NCBI GenBank assembly: GCA_030615235.1
Contig: JAUWZR010000005.1
Coordinates: forward strand, 1-27,815
Source of the DNA: Promethearchaeota archaeon
GTDB taxonomy: Archaea > Asgardarchaeota > Lokiarchaeia > Sigyniarchaeales > SOKP01
Reading direction: 5' to 3'
Length of the DNA: 27,815 nucleotides
In this document: in pieces, positions 1 to 7,746 of the stretch
How positions within the stretch are numbered: position 1 is the stretch's first letter
How the letters are laid out: each line of letters begins with the position of its first letter
The notes under the pieces: generated by a model
The model's input: the letters and a program-made list of their open reading frames with translations, nothing else
Told to the model about the DNA's origin: nothing
The model's database searches: none
Position numbers and translations under genes: made by a program

Positions 1-423
1 CAAAAATTTATTATAAATCGAAAGAATTTTGAAACTAGGAACTTATTTTTTACAAAAGGAAAATTTGAATTCGCAATATCTATTACAGATGAAACTAATT
101 CAATATCTCCCCTATTTTATGTGAATTCGTTTTATTTTAAATTATTGGGAATTGATTTTGATGGAAAATTTGAATTAAATAAAATAAGTGATTCTTTCCT
201 TTCTGTTAAGCCTCCTATATCTGTTATAAATTTATGGCGCCGTGAAAATAGCTCATATTTAAGGCTCTTTAATCCAAGTAATAAAGAAGTAAATATCCAA
301 TTAGACGGAGAATTAATAAAAAATCAATTAAAAGAACTTGATTTTAATTATAATGAAATTTCATTATTAGAGTCTAATGAATTAAGAATTAGACCTTGGA
401 AAATTAAAATGTTTAAACTATAA
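1..423 (+). CDS. Probable GH38 alpha-mannosidase, C-terminal part (cut by window edge)
   Basis: The reading frame is open from base 1 to the TAA at 421-423, giving about 140 residues. The gene therefore begins outside the window, and the internal GTG at 121 is not its start. The segment has the look of the C-terminal beta-sandwich of glycoside hydrolase family 38: a 'SVKPP' turn, then a strand reading SYLRLFNPSNKEV, which matches the family's 'lilRlyNpsdee' strand, and a final run ending RPWKIKMFKL that resembles the closing 'i.p.eI.T..l' strand. No catalytic residues are visible because they lie in the missing N-terminal part. If the assignment holds, it would hydrolyse alpha-mannosides from glycans. 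It converges on the mutase operon, with only 19 bp between the two stops. The call rests on the C-terminal pattern alone, so another beta-sandwich glycosidase is possible. Confidence 0.55.
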   Translation, partial: QKFIINRKNFETRNLFFTKGKFEFAISITDETNSISPLFYVNSFYFKLLGIDFDGKFELNKISDSFLSVKPPISVINLWRRENSSYLRLFNPSNKEVNIQLDGELIKNQLKELDFNYNEISLLESNELRIRPWKIKMFKL

Positions 424-442
424 TTTAAAAAACAGGTTAATA

Positions 443-1417
443 TTAACTATTTTTTTTTATTTCTAAGGTTATTTTATCAAAAATTTTATGAATAGAGCTA
501 TAGATATTGAATTTACCGTCTTCCAAAGCGTTTTTTACAATATTATTTACTTCATTTTCGTCTACAAAATTTTCCATGATAAGCTTTTCGACTTTAGTAA
601 AAATAAGTTCTTTAATCTTATATTTAAACCGGTTTTTTTTTTTCTCTTTTATACCGAGAAGTTCAACATGTTCTTTATGATCCCAAATACATTGGAGAAG
701 TTCATCTATACCCTCACCACTGATTGCATCAGTCAATACAACTGGGGGCCGATACCCGCTCTGAAATATTGTATCGTCGAGCATCATTTCAATTTGTACG
801 GCTATGTCTTCTCCCCCTAAATCTTTTTTGTTAACATCGTAAATATCTCCTATTTCAATAATCCCTGCTTTTTGCATTTGAATAACATCTCCGTAGCCAG
901 GAACCAAAATTACAACAACAGTATATACTAAATTGTACACATCGAATTCAGCTTGTCCGACGCCAACAGTTTCAATAATGATTATATCCATGCCAAAAGC
1001 TTCGTATAGCATAGTAATATCAAAAACTGCTCTTGAAATTCCTCCTTTATACCCTCTTGATGCAAGGCTACGCATAAAAACGTTAGGGTGTAAGCAGATA
1101 TTAGTCATTCTAACTCTATCCCCTAAAAAAGCACCTCCACTAAAAGGAGACGTTGGATCTACGGAAATAATACCTACAGTTTTTCCTTCGTCTAACATTT
1201 TTTGAGCTATGGCCCCGGTTAAAGTGCTCTTTCCAACACCAGGAGAACCTGTAAGTCCAATAATATAAGAGTCGTGTTTAATGTTTTCAAAATGCTTGAA
1301 GATCTTAGAAGCCTTCTCAGGTTCGTTTTCAACAATAGTTATTAACCTAGCTAAAGCAATTTTATCATTCTTTTTAAATCTGCTAATTAAAGATTCTATA
1401 ACATCGTTATTCGTCAA
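443..1417 (-). CDS. meaB: MeaB/ArgK-family G3E GTPase, chaperone of a B12-dependent acyl-CoA mutase
   Basis: This 324-residue P-loop GTPase loads and protects the adenosylcobalamin cofactor of methylmalonyl-CoA-type mutases. Visible motifs are Walker A GSPGVGKST (residues 57-65), the magnesium/switch segment around VDPTSPFSGG (87-95), the G3 region ETVGVGQ (149-155) and the base-specificity motif NKKD (196-199). The C-terminal third is Lys/Glu-rich and helical, as expected for the dimerisation arm. The start is TTG at 1417: an in-frame TGA sits four codons upstream, a GAGG sequence lies about 10 bases upstream, and the resulting N-terminus (LISRF...ALARLITIVEN) matches where the family begins. 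It is the last gene of a minus-strand operon behind the small mutase subunit, 69 bases away. The family call is secure. The client should be the unusual mutase upstream rather than necessarily a methylmalonyl-CoA mutase. Confidence 0.93.
   Translation of the reverse strand: MTNNDVIESLISRFKKNDKIALARLITIVENEPEKASKIFKHFENIKHDSYIIGLTGSPGVGKSTLTGAIAQKMLDEGKTVGIISVDPTSPFSGGAFLGDRVRMTNICLHPNVFMRSLASRGYKGGISRAVFDITMLYEAFGMDIIIIETVGVGQAEFDVYNLVYTVVVILVPGYGDVIQMQKAGIIEIGDIYDVNKKDLGGEDIAVQIEMMLDDTIFQSGYRPPVVLTDAISGEGIDELLQCIWDHKEHVELLGIKEKKKNRFKYKIKELIFTKVEKLIMENFVDENEVNNIVKNALEDGKFNIYSSIHKIFDKITLEIKKNS
450..458 (+). terminator. Oligo-T tract, candidate archaeal terminator
   Basis: Nine consecutive T residues lie 27 bases after the stop of the mannosidase fragment, inside the 3' end of the convergent meaB gene. 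Archaeal RNA polymerase terminates at such T-rich tracts without needing a hairpin. The assignment is inferred from base composition and position only. Confidence 0.35.
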
Positions 1418-1486
1418 TAAGATACATCCTCAGATAAATTTTAGATATGAAATATTAATTAGATAAAAAAATAATTCATGTTTTTT

Positions 1487-1885
1487 TTATTTTTTGAGAT
1501 GAGTTTTAATAAACTCAACAATGTCATTTGTCATCGAACCAGGTCCATAAATGTTAGCTACGCCCATCTCTTTTAATTTTGGAAAATCTTGCGCAGGAAT
1601 AACACCTCCCACTAAAATTAAAATGTCGTTAAACACTCCCTTTTCCTTTAAAAGATCAATCACCTGTTTTGTATATGCGAAATGAGCTCCGCTGTGTATG
1701 GATAAACCAAGAACATCAACATCCTCCTGAATCGCTGCTTCTACGATCTGTTTTGCATTCTGAAAACCTCCAAAAATGAGTTCCATGCCAGCATCTCTTA
1801 TAGCTCTTGATACTACGATTCCACCCCTCCAATGGCCATCAATTCCTGGTTTAGACATTAATACTCTAATTTTTCTACTACTCAT
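1487..1885 (-). CDS. Acyl-CoA mutase small subunit, cobalamin-binding domain
   Basis: A 132-residue stand-alone B12-binding (Rossmann-like) domain that forms the other half of the split mutase encoded just upstream. The base-off/His-on signature is present: DxHxxG as D16-G-H18-W-R-G21, with H18 expected to be the lower axial cobalt ligand, and the GG motif at 93-94. Between them the usual SxL motif reads S62-I63-H64, so the Leu is replaced by His. The loop after the ligand histidine reads WRGG where most homologues have DRGAK. Start: ATG at 1885 with an AAGGTG Shine-Dalgarno 6 bases upstream. Only 14 bases separate it from the large-subunit stop, so co-expression is likely. The length is normal for archaeal small subunits. 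Confidence 0.93.
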   Translation of the reverse strand: MSSRKIRVLMSKPGIDGHWRGGIVVSRAIRDAGMELIFGGFQNAKQIVEAAIQEDVDVLGLSIHSGAHFAYTKQVIDLLKEKGVFNDILILVGGVIPAQDFPKLKEMGVANIYGPGSMTNDIVEFIKTHLKK

Positions 1886-1899
1886 ACTTTACACCTTAG

Positions 1900-3573
1900 T
1901 TAAATTGCTAATGGGGGTTCCCAAATACCCCAAATTTCTCTGTAAATATCACATATTTCACCTACTGTTGCCCCTTCTTTTGTAGCTTCCATTATTATAG
2001 GCATCACATTTTCTTCTTTTTCGCAGACACTTCTTAGTTTGTCTAAAATCTTCTCTAACTTGGCGTTGTCTCTCCTTGCTTTTAACTTGTTAATCCGATT
2101 AACTTCAATATCTATGGCTGTTTGCGACGTTCTGAAGACATCTGTGACTGTGTCGTATGGAACTTGGTATTTATTGATACCTAACATGATTTCTTCCCCT
2201 TTTTCAATGCGTACTCTTCTCTTATGGAACGCGTCTCTCATTTCTTTGTAGAGCCAACCCGTAGATAAAGCTTTATCTATGGAACCAACCTTTTGAATTT
2301 TGTCCATATATTTCCATACTCTTTCTTCAACTTCATCAGTTAACCACTCTACATAATAACTCCCTGCTAATGGATCTATTGTGTTAGTTATTCTAGTTTC
2401 ATCTGCGACTACTTGCTGAGTTCTTAACGCAACTAAGGCGGCTTCCTCTGAAGGTAGACAAATAGCCTCATCGTAAGAATTTGTATGGAGCGATTGACAT
2501 CCACCTAGATTAGCCTCTAAGCCTTGTATCGCTGTGCGAACGATATTAATCATAGGTAATTGGGCAGTCAAAGAGCTTCCCGCGGTTTGTACGTGAAACC
2601 TAAAACCAAGATTTTTGGGATTTTTCACTTCGTATTTATCCTTCATGAGCTTATGCCATATCCTTCGAGCTGCACGGTATTTTGCTATTTCCTCAAAGAA
2701 ATCCTTATGAGCAGCTAAATGAAAAGCTAGTCTACCTACAAAGTCATCAGCTTTCCAACCCCTCTCGATTAAATTATCAATATGAGAACAGGCACTTGCA
2801 AATACAAAACCAAGTTCTTGAATTGCATCAATACCTCCTTCTCTATAATTATATCCCGTAAAATTGATAGGATGCCAAAGAGGAACGTTTTTCTGAGCTA
2901 CTGTCCATTCAATAAAATCACACGCAACCCTTAACAAATGATTTGGTGGACTGTTCTTATACGGGATGTATCCGACCGTCATCGTTAAAATATCGTTTTG
3001 AGTTGTTCCCATCAAATTTTTTAATTCATAGCCACGCATTTTAGCCATGTTGAAATACATTGCACAGACGGGAGCGCATGTAAAGGGCTCAACGACTAAA
3101 GCTACGCTAATTTTATCAATGGGTATATCTTCAGTTAGAGCAAAAAGACTATCGATGCAATAGAGAGGTACACCAGACGTACCGACCTCTGGAGCTCCAT
3201 CAGGATTAGTTGGATCGATACCATTAAATGTGAGGGCATCTACAGCAGCACTGAAACCTGTCTCACCGTTTTCATATAAATACTTCCACCGCAAATTAGT
3301 CTCTTCAGGAGTTCCATGCCCGGAGAATAATCTCATCGTCCATAATCGGCCTCGGTACATAGTTGGATAAACTCCTCGTGTAAATGGTTCTTGTCCAGGA
3401 AAATTTATGGTATCTAAGTAATCTCCTTTAACATCTAATGGAGTGTATAGTCTTTTTATAGGAATTTCAGAATCAGTTACAAATTTAACATCGCGCTCTT
3501 TTGATTCTTTTAATTTTTCTTCCCACTTTTCCTTTTCTATTCTAATATTTTCTAAAATTTTCTTGTCAAACAT
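1900..3573 (-). CDS. B12-dependent acyl-CoA mutase large subunit, divergent active site (methylmalonyl-CoA mutase family)
   Basis: A 557-residue TIM-barrel catalytic subunit of the methylmalonyl/isobutyryl-CoA mutase family. Conserved landmarks include YPTMYRGR (69-76), the GTxQNDI stretch (188-194), HTNSYDEA and IDPLAGSYYVE. Compared with Propionibacterium shermanii MCM from memory, Arg82 is kept (R76), but Tyr89 is Phe83, Arg207 (which grips the substrate carboxylate) aligns ungapped with Tyr201, and the catalytic His244 of the GYHMQEAG motif is Asn241 (GYNYREGG). The segment near GIDP...VGTSGV also recalls isobutyryl-CoA mutase (IcmF). The fold and cofactor are therefore secure, but methylmalonyl-CoA is a doubtful substrate; a branched, non-carboxylated acyl-CoA is more plausible. 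I chose ATG 3573 (MFDKK), the usual archaeal start; an in-frame GTG at 3585 would add four residues. It is the first gene of the operon with the B12 subunit and meaB. Confidence 0.9.
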   Translation of the reverse strand: MFDKKILENIRIEKEKWEEKLKESKERDVKFVTDSEIPIKRLYTPLDVKGDYLDTINFPGQEPFTRGVYPTMYRGRLWTMRLFSGHGTPEETNLRWKYLYENGETGFSAAVDALTFNGIDPTNPDGAPEVGTSGVPLYCIDSLFALTEDIPIDKISVALVVEPFTCAPVCAMYFNMAKMRGYELKNLMGTTQNDILTMTVGYIPYKNSPPNHLLRVACDFIEWTVAQKNVPLWHPINFTGYNYREGGIDAIQELGFVFASACSHIDNLIERGWKADDFVGRLAFHLAAHKDFFEEIAKYRAARRIWHKLMKDKYEVKNPKNLGFRFHVQTAGSSLTAQLPMINIVRTAIQGLEANLGGCQSLHTNSYDEAICLPSEEAALVALRTQQVVADETRITNTIDPLAGSYYVEWLTDEVEERVWKYMDKIQKVGSIDKALSTGWLYKEMRDAFHKRRVRIEKGEEIMLGINKYQVPYDTVTDVFRTSQTAIDIEVNRINKLKARRDNAKLEKILDKLRSVCEKEENVMPIIMEATKEGATVGEICDIYREIWGIWEPPLAI

Positions 3574-3706
3574 GGGTAAAATCACATTTTATTTAGCTAT
3601 GTATGTTAAATTTTCATTCAATTTAAAATAAATTTATGGACCTGAAAAATTATGAATATAAAATATTTGTCTAAATGTTTGACTTTTTTCTGCCTTTTAT
3701 AAATAG

Positions 3707-3722
3707 GCTTTATCTATAAAGC
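3707..3722. other. Small perfect inverted repeat between the mutase operon and the MBL gene
   Basis: GCTTTA and TAAAGC form a 6-bp stem around a TCTA loop inside the 209-bp gap between two minus-strand genes (3574-3782). It could be an operator for the mutase operon or a transcript hairpin. In such AT-rich DNA it may also be chance. The rest of the gap holds nothing I recognise apart from AT-rich promoter-like sequence. Confidence 0.2.
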
Positions 3723-3782
3723 AAAAAATATAATTCTCTAAAAAAATTATGATGCTTGGAAGGAACAAAAAGCACAAACTAA

Positions 3783-4598
3783 TTATATCTTAGAAACATA
3801 ATACCTGAATTTACCTGATGGATCTTCGATTTGCCAAGAATGAAAAAACTCAAATGGCTTTTTAGTATCCCAAATGTTTTCGATGTTTGCAATACCTTCA
3901 TAAAGATCTGATAAAAGTGTTAAATCACAGGGAGATTGTCTATGTGAAGGAAAAAGCTCCATTATTTTCTGATTTTTACATAATTTTATCAACTTCAAAA
4001 GAGTATCAAGAACTTGAGGAATTTTTTTTCTTTTAGGTAAAAATTGATCGCCATAGTATGCGACATCACTGGTAAAAAGCTCTCCTGTGGATGTTAATAA
4101 ACAAATAGAACCAGGAGAATGTCCTGGACAATGTATAACTTCAACTCCTATCTCACCTAAATCAAAAACATCTCCATCTTTTAAAGGATTGATTATTTCT
4201 GCCGGGGGAATTAAGAAATTTTGCTCTTCATATACCTTTACAATTTCATTGGGAGAATCTTTAAAGTAGGAAACATCATAAGGTTTTGAGATAAATTCAA
4301 CTTCATTTTCATGAATGTAAACCTCTCCAAATTCTACATTCCCCAAAGGATGATCCCAATGGTAATGAGTGTTGAAAACTAGAAGTTTTCTTTTTCCTAT
4401 CAACTCATCGACAATTGGTTTTATAGGGAAAAGTCCACACCCTGTATCAAGTAAAAGGGCAGTATGAGTTCCCAAAAGCAAGTATATATTAAGAGGATCG
4501 TTTGTATATACAGGATGAACAAGAGATATGTTTTCTTTTATGACATATAAGTAATCTTTCTGTTTTGAAATTTCAAAATGGTTAGATTCTTTACTCAT
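3783..4598 (-). CDS. Metallo-beta-lactamase-fold hydrolase (glyoxalase II-like)
   Basis: A 271-residue soluble MBL-fold enzyme. The metal-binding signature HxHxDH is intact as H78-Y-H80-W-D82-H83. It is followed by the third-ligand region HCPGHSPGS, a bridging Asp in FTSDVAYYGD and a late His in FPSHRQ, so a dinuclear zinc or iron site is expected. The early LLLDTGCG segment (48-55) is the family's first beta hairpin. The family includes thioesterases, lactonases and glyoxalase II. Its place between an acyl-CoA mutase operon and beta-oxidation genes suggests an acyl-thioester or lactone substrate, but that is inference from context. It starts with ATG at 4598 and is divergent from the crotonase gene across a 140-bp promoter region. 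Confidence 0.85.
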   Translation of the reverse strand: MSKESNHFEISKQKDYLYVIKENISLVHPVYTNDPLNIYLLLGTHTALLLDTGCGLFPIKPIVDELIGKRKLLVFNTHYHWDHPLGNVEFGEVYIHENEVEFISKPYDVSYFKDSPNEIVKVYEEQNFLIPPAEIINPLKDGDVFDLGEIGVEVIHCPGHSPGSICLLTSTGELFTSDVAYYGDQFLPKRKKIPQVLDTLLKLIKLCKNQKIMELFPSHRQSPCDLTLLSDLYEGIANIENIWDTKKPFEFFHSWQIEDPSGKFRYYVSKI

Positions 4599-4738
4599 AC
4601 TTCAAAAAAAGCATGTTAACCATTTAATTATAACTAAAAATGCCTAAATTATTTCCTTTTTCTAAATTCAATCACTGTTAAAAACTTAAGGAAATTAAGT
4701 CAAAAATTATTAAATTACTAAAAAATATAATAATAATC

Positions 4739-5512
4739 ATGGCAGACTATAAATACTGGTTAATTAAACTCGAAAATAATATTTTTTGGCTCTATTTAAA
4801 TCGCCCTGATAAGAAAAATGCGTTTGACCTTAATGTGTTTGACGAATTGGAACGAATTCTAGAAGGAGATATTAATCAAAATTTAGGAGAAGTTCGCGTT
4901 TTAGTAATTACTACTTCACTGGAAGAAATCTTTACTGTAGGTCTTGATGTTAAGTGGCTTGTAACTTTAGAAGAATCAGAAGCAGGAGATATGACAAGAC
5001 ATCTCCAGAAGATTTATAGGATGGTTGAAAATTTACCCATTCCCGTTATTTCAGCAATTAAAGGATTAAATCTTACTGCTGGATTTGAGCTCATGTTGTG
5101 TACTGACATCATTATTGCCGCCGACAATGCAAAATTTGGGCAAGTTGAAACAAAATGGGGGATGACTCCTGCTGCTGGAGCTACTCAAAGATTACTCCGC
5201 CTAATAGGGCCTTCGAAAGCTAAAGATCTCATATTTACTTCTAGAATCATAGATGCAAAAGAGGCTCTAAGGATAGGTTTGATTAATGAGCTCGTACCTT
5301 TAAGAGATCTTGAAACCAGAGTAAAAGAAATAGCACACATGATGATTAAAAATTCAGGGAAAGCAATCGAACTAAGTAAGCAATTAATACAAATGGGAAT
5401 TTACAGCAATGAGGGAGGATTTCAGAAGGAATGTAATGCGTTCCATGAACTGTTTTCCTCTGGAGAACCCAAAAAAAAGTTAGCAGAATTCTTAAAAAGA
5501 TCAGAAACATAG
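4739..5512 (+). CDS. Enoyl-CoA hydratase/isomerase (crotonase family)
   Basis: A 257-residue crotonase-fold enzyme of normal length that would hydrate or isomerise enoyl-CoA thioesters in beta-oxidation. Both catalytic glutamates of classical crotonase are present: E117 in GFELMLCTD and E137 in FGQVETKWG, equivalent to rat Glu144 and Glu164. The glycine of the second oxyanion-hole NH is G115. The first oxyanion segment reads FTVGLDVKWL instead of the usual F.AGADL, a variation also seen in some dienoyl-CoA isomerase-type members, so an isomerase is a real alternative to hydratase. ATG at 4739 has no Shine-Dalgarno, only AT-rich sequence, suggesting a leaderless message. Acyl-CoA dehydrogenase follows on the same strand 113 bp downstream. 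Confidence 0.88.
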   Translation: MADYKYWLIKLENNIFWLYLNRPDKKNAFDLNVFDELERILEGDINQNLGEVRVLVITTSLEEIFTVGLDVKWLVTLEESEAGDMTRHLQKIYRMVENLPIPVISAIKGLNLTAGFELMLCTDIIIAADNAKFGQVETKWGMTPAAGATQRLLRLIGPSKAKDLIFTSRIIDAKEALRIGLINELVPLRDLETRVKEIAHMMIKNSGKAIELSKQLIQMGIYSNEGGFQKECNAFHELFSSGEPKKKLAEFLKRSET

Positions 5513-5586
5513 ATAGGAATAATAGTTAATAATGCTCTATAACAGTGTGATTATATCTTTTAAGGTAATTTATATTATAGTGTGCA

Positions 5587-5601
5587 TTTAAAATATAAAA
5601 G
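5587..5601 (+). promoter_or_regulatory. Candidate TATA box of the acyl-CoA dehydrogenase gene
   Basis: TTTAAAATATAAAAG is a good archaeal TATA-like element centred about 32 bases before the ATG at 5626. Transcription would start a few bases before the ATG, giving a nearly leaderless mRNA, which agrees with the absence of a Shine-Dalgarno. This is inference from spacing and composition. Confidence 0.4.
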
Positions 5602-5625
5602 TAAAAAAACTTAGTTGATGAATTT

Positions 5626-6780
5626 ATGGATTTTTCGTTAAGTGAAAAACAAAAAATGTTAAAAAATATCACTCGGAAGTTTGCTGAGGAATTTCTTGTA
5701 CCTGTAGCAAAGGAAAGTGATGCAAAGCAAGAATTAGATGAAACTGCGTTCAAAAAAATGCAAGAAATGAATTATTTTGGAGCTTGTCTTCCTGAAGAAT
5801 ATGGAGGAGCTGGGCTCCAAAATGATACAATAGGGTTTAGCATCGTTGTTGAAGAGATTTCACGTGCAGATGCAGCATGGGGTATTACTATTGCTGTGCA
5901 TAATGGTGTAGCAGCTTACCCCATCTATAAATTTGGAACTGAAGACCAAAAGCAAAATTTTTTGGAAGATCTCGCTAAAGGTAATAAAGTGGGGGCTTTC
6001 TGTTTAACTGAAGCAAATGCAGGTTCAGATGCGGGAGGAGTTCAATTGACTGCAGTTAAAGATGGTGATGAATATATCTTGAATGGAACAAAGATATTTG
6101 CTACATCAGGAGGTATTGCTAAAACGCTGTTAGTAGTAGCTAAAACGGGAGAAAAAGACAGTAGAAGACAAATGACAGTTTTTATTGTAGATGGCGATAC
6201 CCCTGGCTATTCTGTTGGAGTAAAAGAAGATAAATTAGGTGTTAGAGCTTCAAATACTTCTGAACTTGTATTCGAAGAAGTTCGAGTACCCCAAGAAAAT
6301 ATTTTAGGAAATCTCGGAGAAGGATTTAAAATGGCAATGAAAATCTTAGATTTTGGTAGAATTGGGATTGCTGCTCAATGTGTTGGTTTGGGACAAGCAG
6401 CATTAGAGGCTTCAGTCAAATATTCAAATGAGAGAGTCCAATTCGGGAAGCCTATAGGTAGATTTCAGGGTATTCAATGGAAAATAGCAGATATGGCATG
6501 TGCTGTGGAATCAGCTCGATTATTTACGTACAAAGCTGCATATCTACATGACAATGGAGAAGATTTTGGAATGGCTAGTTCAATGGCAAAATTAGTAGCT
6601 TCTGAAGCTGCGATGCAAGCTGCTCATGGTGCAGTTCAAATTCATGGAGGATATGGTTTAATGAAAGCATATCCTGTAGAAAGGTATTTCCGTGATGCAA
6701 AGATGGGTGAAATTTATGAAGGAACGAGTGAAATCCAAAGATTAGTAATCGCTTCCAACCTACTAAGAAAAGGAGCGTAA
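5626..6780 (+). CDS. Acyl-CoA dehydrogenase (short/branched-chain type)
   Basis: A 384-residue FAD enzyme that oxidises acyl-CoA to 2-enoyl-CoA and passes electrons to ETF. Domains run in the usual order: N-terminal helices, the middle beta domain with FCLTEANAGSDAGG (FAD contact), and the C-terminal helical domain with QFGKPIGRFQG and QIHGGYGLMK. The catalytic base is E365 in EIYEGTSEIQ, the position used in short- and medium-chain enzymes (near residue 368) rather than the isovaleryl/long-chain position. Length is standard. It has its own apparent promoter and is followed by the ETF pair on the same strand, so the three form a functional unit. Chain-length and branch specificity cannot be read from the sequence; butyryl-CoA or isobutyryl-CoA would suit the neighbouring mutase. 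Confidence 0.95.
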   Translation: MDFSLSEKQKMLKNITRKFAEEFLVPVAKESDAKQELDETAFKKMQEMNYFGACLPEEYGGAGLQNDTIGFSIVVEEISRADAAWGITIAVHNGVAAYPIYKFGTEDQKQNFLEDLAKGNKVGAFCLTEANAGSDAGGVQLTAVKDGDEYILNGTKIFATSGGIAKTLLVVAKTGEKDSRRQMTVFIVDGDTPGYSVGVKEDKLGVRASNTSELVFEEVRVPQENILGNLGEGFKMAMKILDFGRIGIAAQCVGLGQAALEASVKYSNERVQFGKPIGRFQGIQWKIADMACAVESARLFTYKAAYLHDNGEDFGMASSMAKLVASEAAMQAAHGAVQIHGGYGLMKAYPVERYFRDAKMGEIYEGTSEIQRLVIASNLLRKGA

Positions 6781-6928
6781 ATAAAAATCAATAAGTTTTA
6801 AAGAAATAATAAAATACTTACATAATTTTTTATTTCGTTATCGGAAACTTTATTTTTCCTAAAATTTTTATTCGTTTCAAAAGAAGTTATATGATTTTTG
6901 AGTTAAATTAAGAGGTATTGTATTCAGA

Positions 6929-7735
6929 TTGAAAATTTTCGTGTGTGTTAAGCAGGTACCAGGAGTTTCAGAGGTTAGAATCGACCCAAAGACAAATACA
7001 CTAGTTAGAGAAGGAGTATTGTCGATAATTAATCCGAATGATAGAAATGCCCTTGAATTGGCTTTAATTCTTAAGGAGGAACACAAAGTAGAGGTTATCG
7101 CTTTAAGTATGGGGCCTCCTCAAGCAGAAGAAGTTTTACGTGAAGCTTTAGCAATGGGAATAGATAAGGCGATTTTATTAAGTGATAAAGCTTTTGCTGG
7201 AGCAGATACTTTAGCAACTTCACACACTCTTGCATTAGCAATTAAAAAAGTATTAAAAGAATTTGATTCTGAAGAAAATTATCTTATTATTTGTGGTGCT
7301 CAAGCAGTAGATGGAGACACTGGACAAGTACCCCCAGAATTAGCAGAAGAATTAGGAATTCCGCAAATTACCTATGTTCAGAATCTTCTGTTAAGTGAGG
7401 ATAAAATAATTGTAGAGAGAAAATTTAGGGCTACAGAGATAGTCGTTATTGAAACAAAATTACCAGCATTAATTTCTGTTTTAATCGATATAAATAAGCC
7501 TAGATATCCAAGTATGGCAGGAATTATGAAAGCTTATGAAAAAGCGAATGTGATATACTTTGATTCCATGGCTTTAAATGCAGATAGTTCTAAAATTGGT
7601 TTAAATGGTTCCATGACTGAAGTTAAAAAAATTTTTTTTCCTGAAAGAAAAGTAAACCCTATCATGTTAGAAGGTTCCACTGAAGAAGTTGTTCGAAAGT
7701 TATGTCAATATTTAAAAGATGATAAAATTTTCTAA
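6929..7735 (+). CDS. etfB: Electron transfer flavoprotein beta subunit
   Basis: A 268-residue ETF beta subunit (FixA type). The N-terminus MKIFVCVKQVP and the IINPNDRNALELAL segment are typical, and the nucleotide-binding stretch GAQAVDGDTGQVPPELAEELG is clear. That form (DGDT.QV.P..AE.L) resembles bifurcating ETFs of anaerobes, which bind a second FAD, more than the AMP-binding form of mitochondrial ETF; I judge this from remembered family patterns. The start is TTG at 6929, with AGAGGT 12 bases upstream; no ATG fits the conserved N-terminus. It partners the alpha subunit, 11 bases downstream, and takes electrons from the acyl-CoA dehydrogenase upstream. Confidence 0.95.
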   Translation: MKIFVCVKQVPGVSEVRIDPKTNTLVREGVLSIINPNDRNALELALILKEEHKVEVIALSMGPPQAEEVLREALAMGIDKAILLSDKAFAGADTLATSHTLALAIKKVLKEFDSEENYLIICGAQAVDGDTGQVPPELAEELGIPQITYVQNLLLSEDKIIVERKFRATEIVVIETKLPALISVLIDINKPRYPSMAGIMKAYEKANVIYFDSMALNADSSKIGLNGSMTEVKKIFFPERKVNPIMLEGSTEEVVRKLCQYLKDDKIF

Positions 7736-7746
7736 GAGGAATTCAT

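Noticed and set aside
121..423. A complete small gene starting at GTG 121
   Set aside because: The frame is open to base 1 and the upstream translation continues the same fold pattern, so this is the end of a longer gene.
488..820. Open frame of 110 residues on the plus strand
   Set aside because: It is antisense to meaB, whose GTPase motifs are clear; the translation is low-complexity and Phe-rich with no family pattern.
1900..3573. Plain methylmalonyl-CoA mutase label
   Set aside because: The three substrate and catalytic positions discussed in the findings do not match; only the superfamily is supported.
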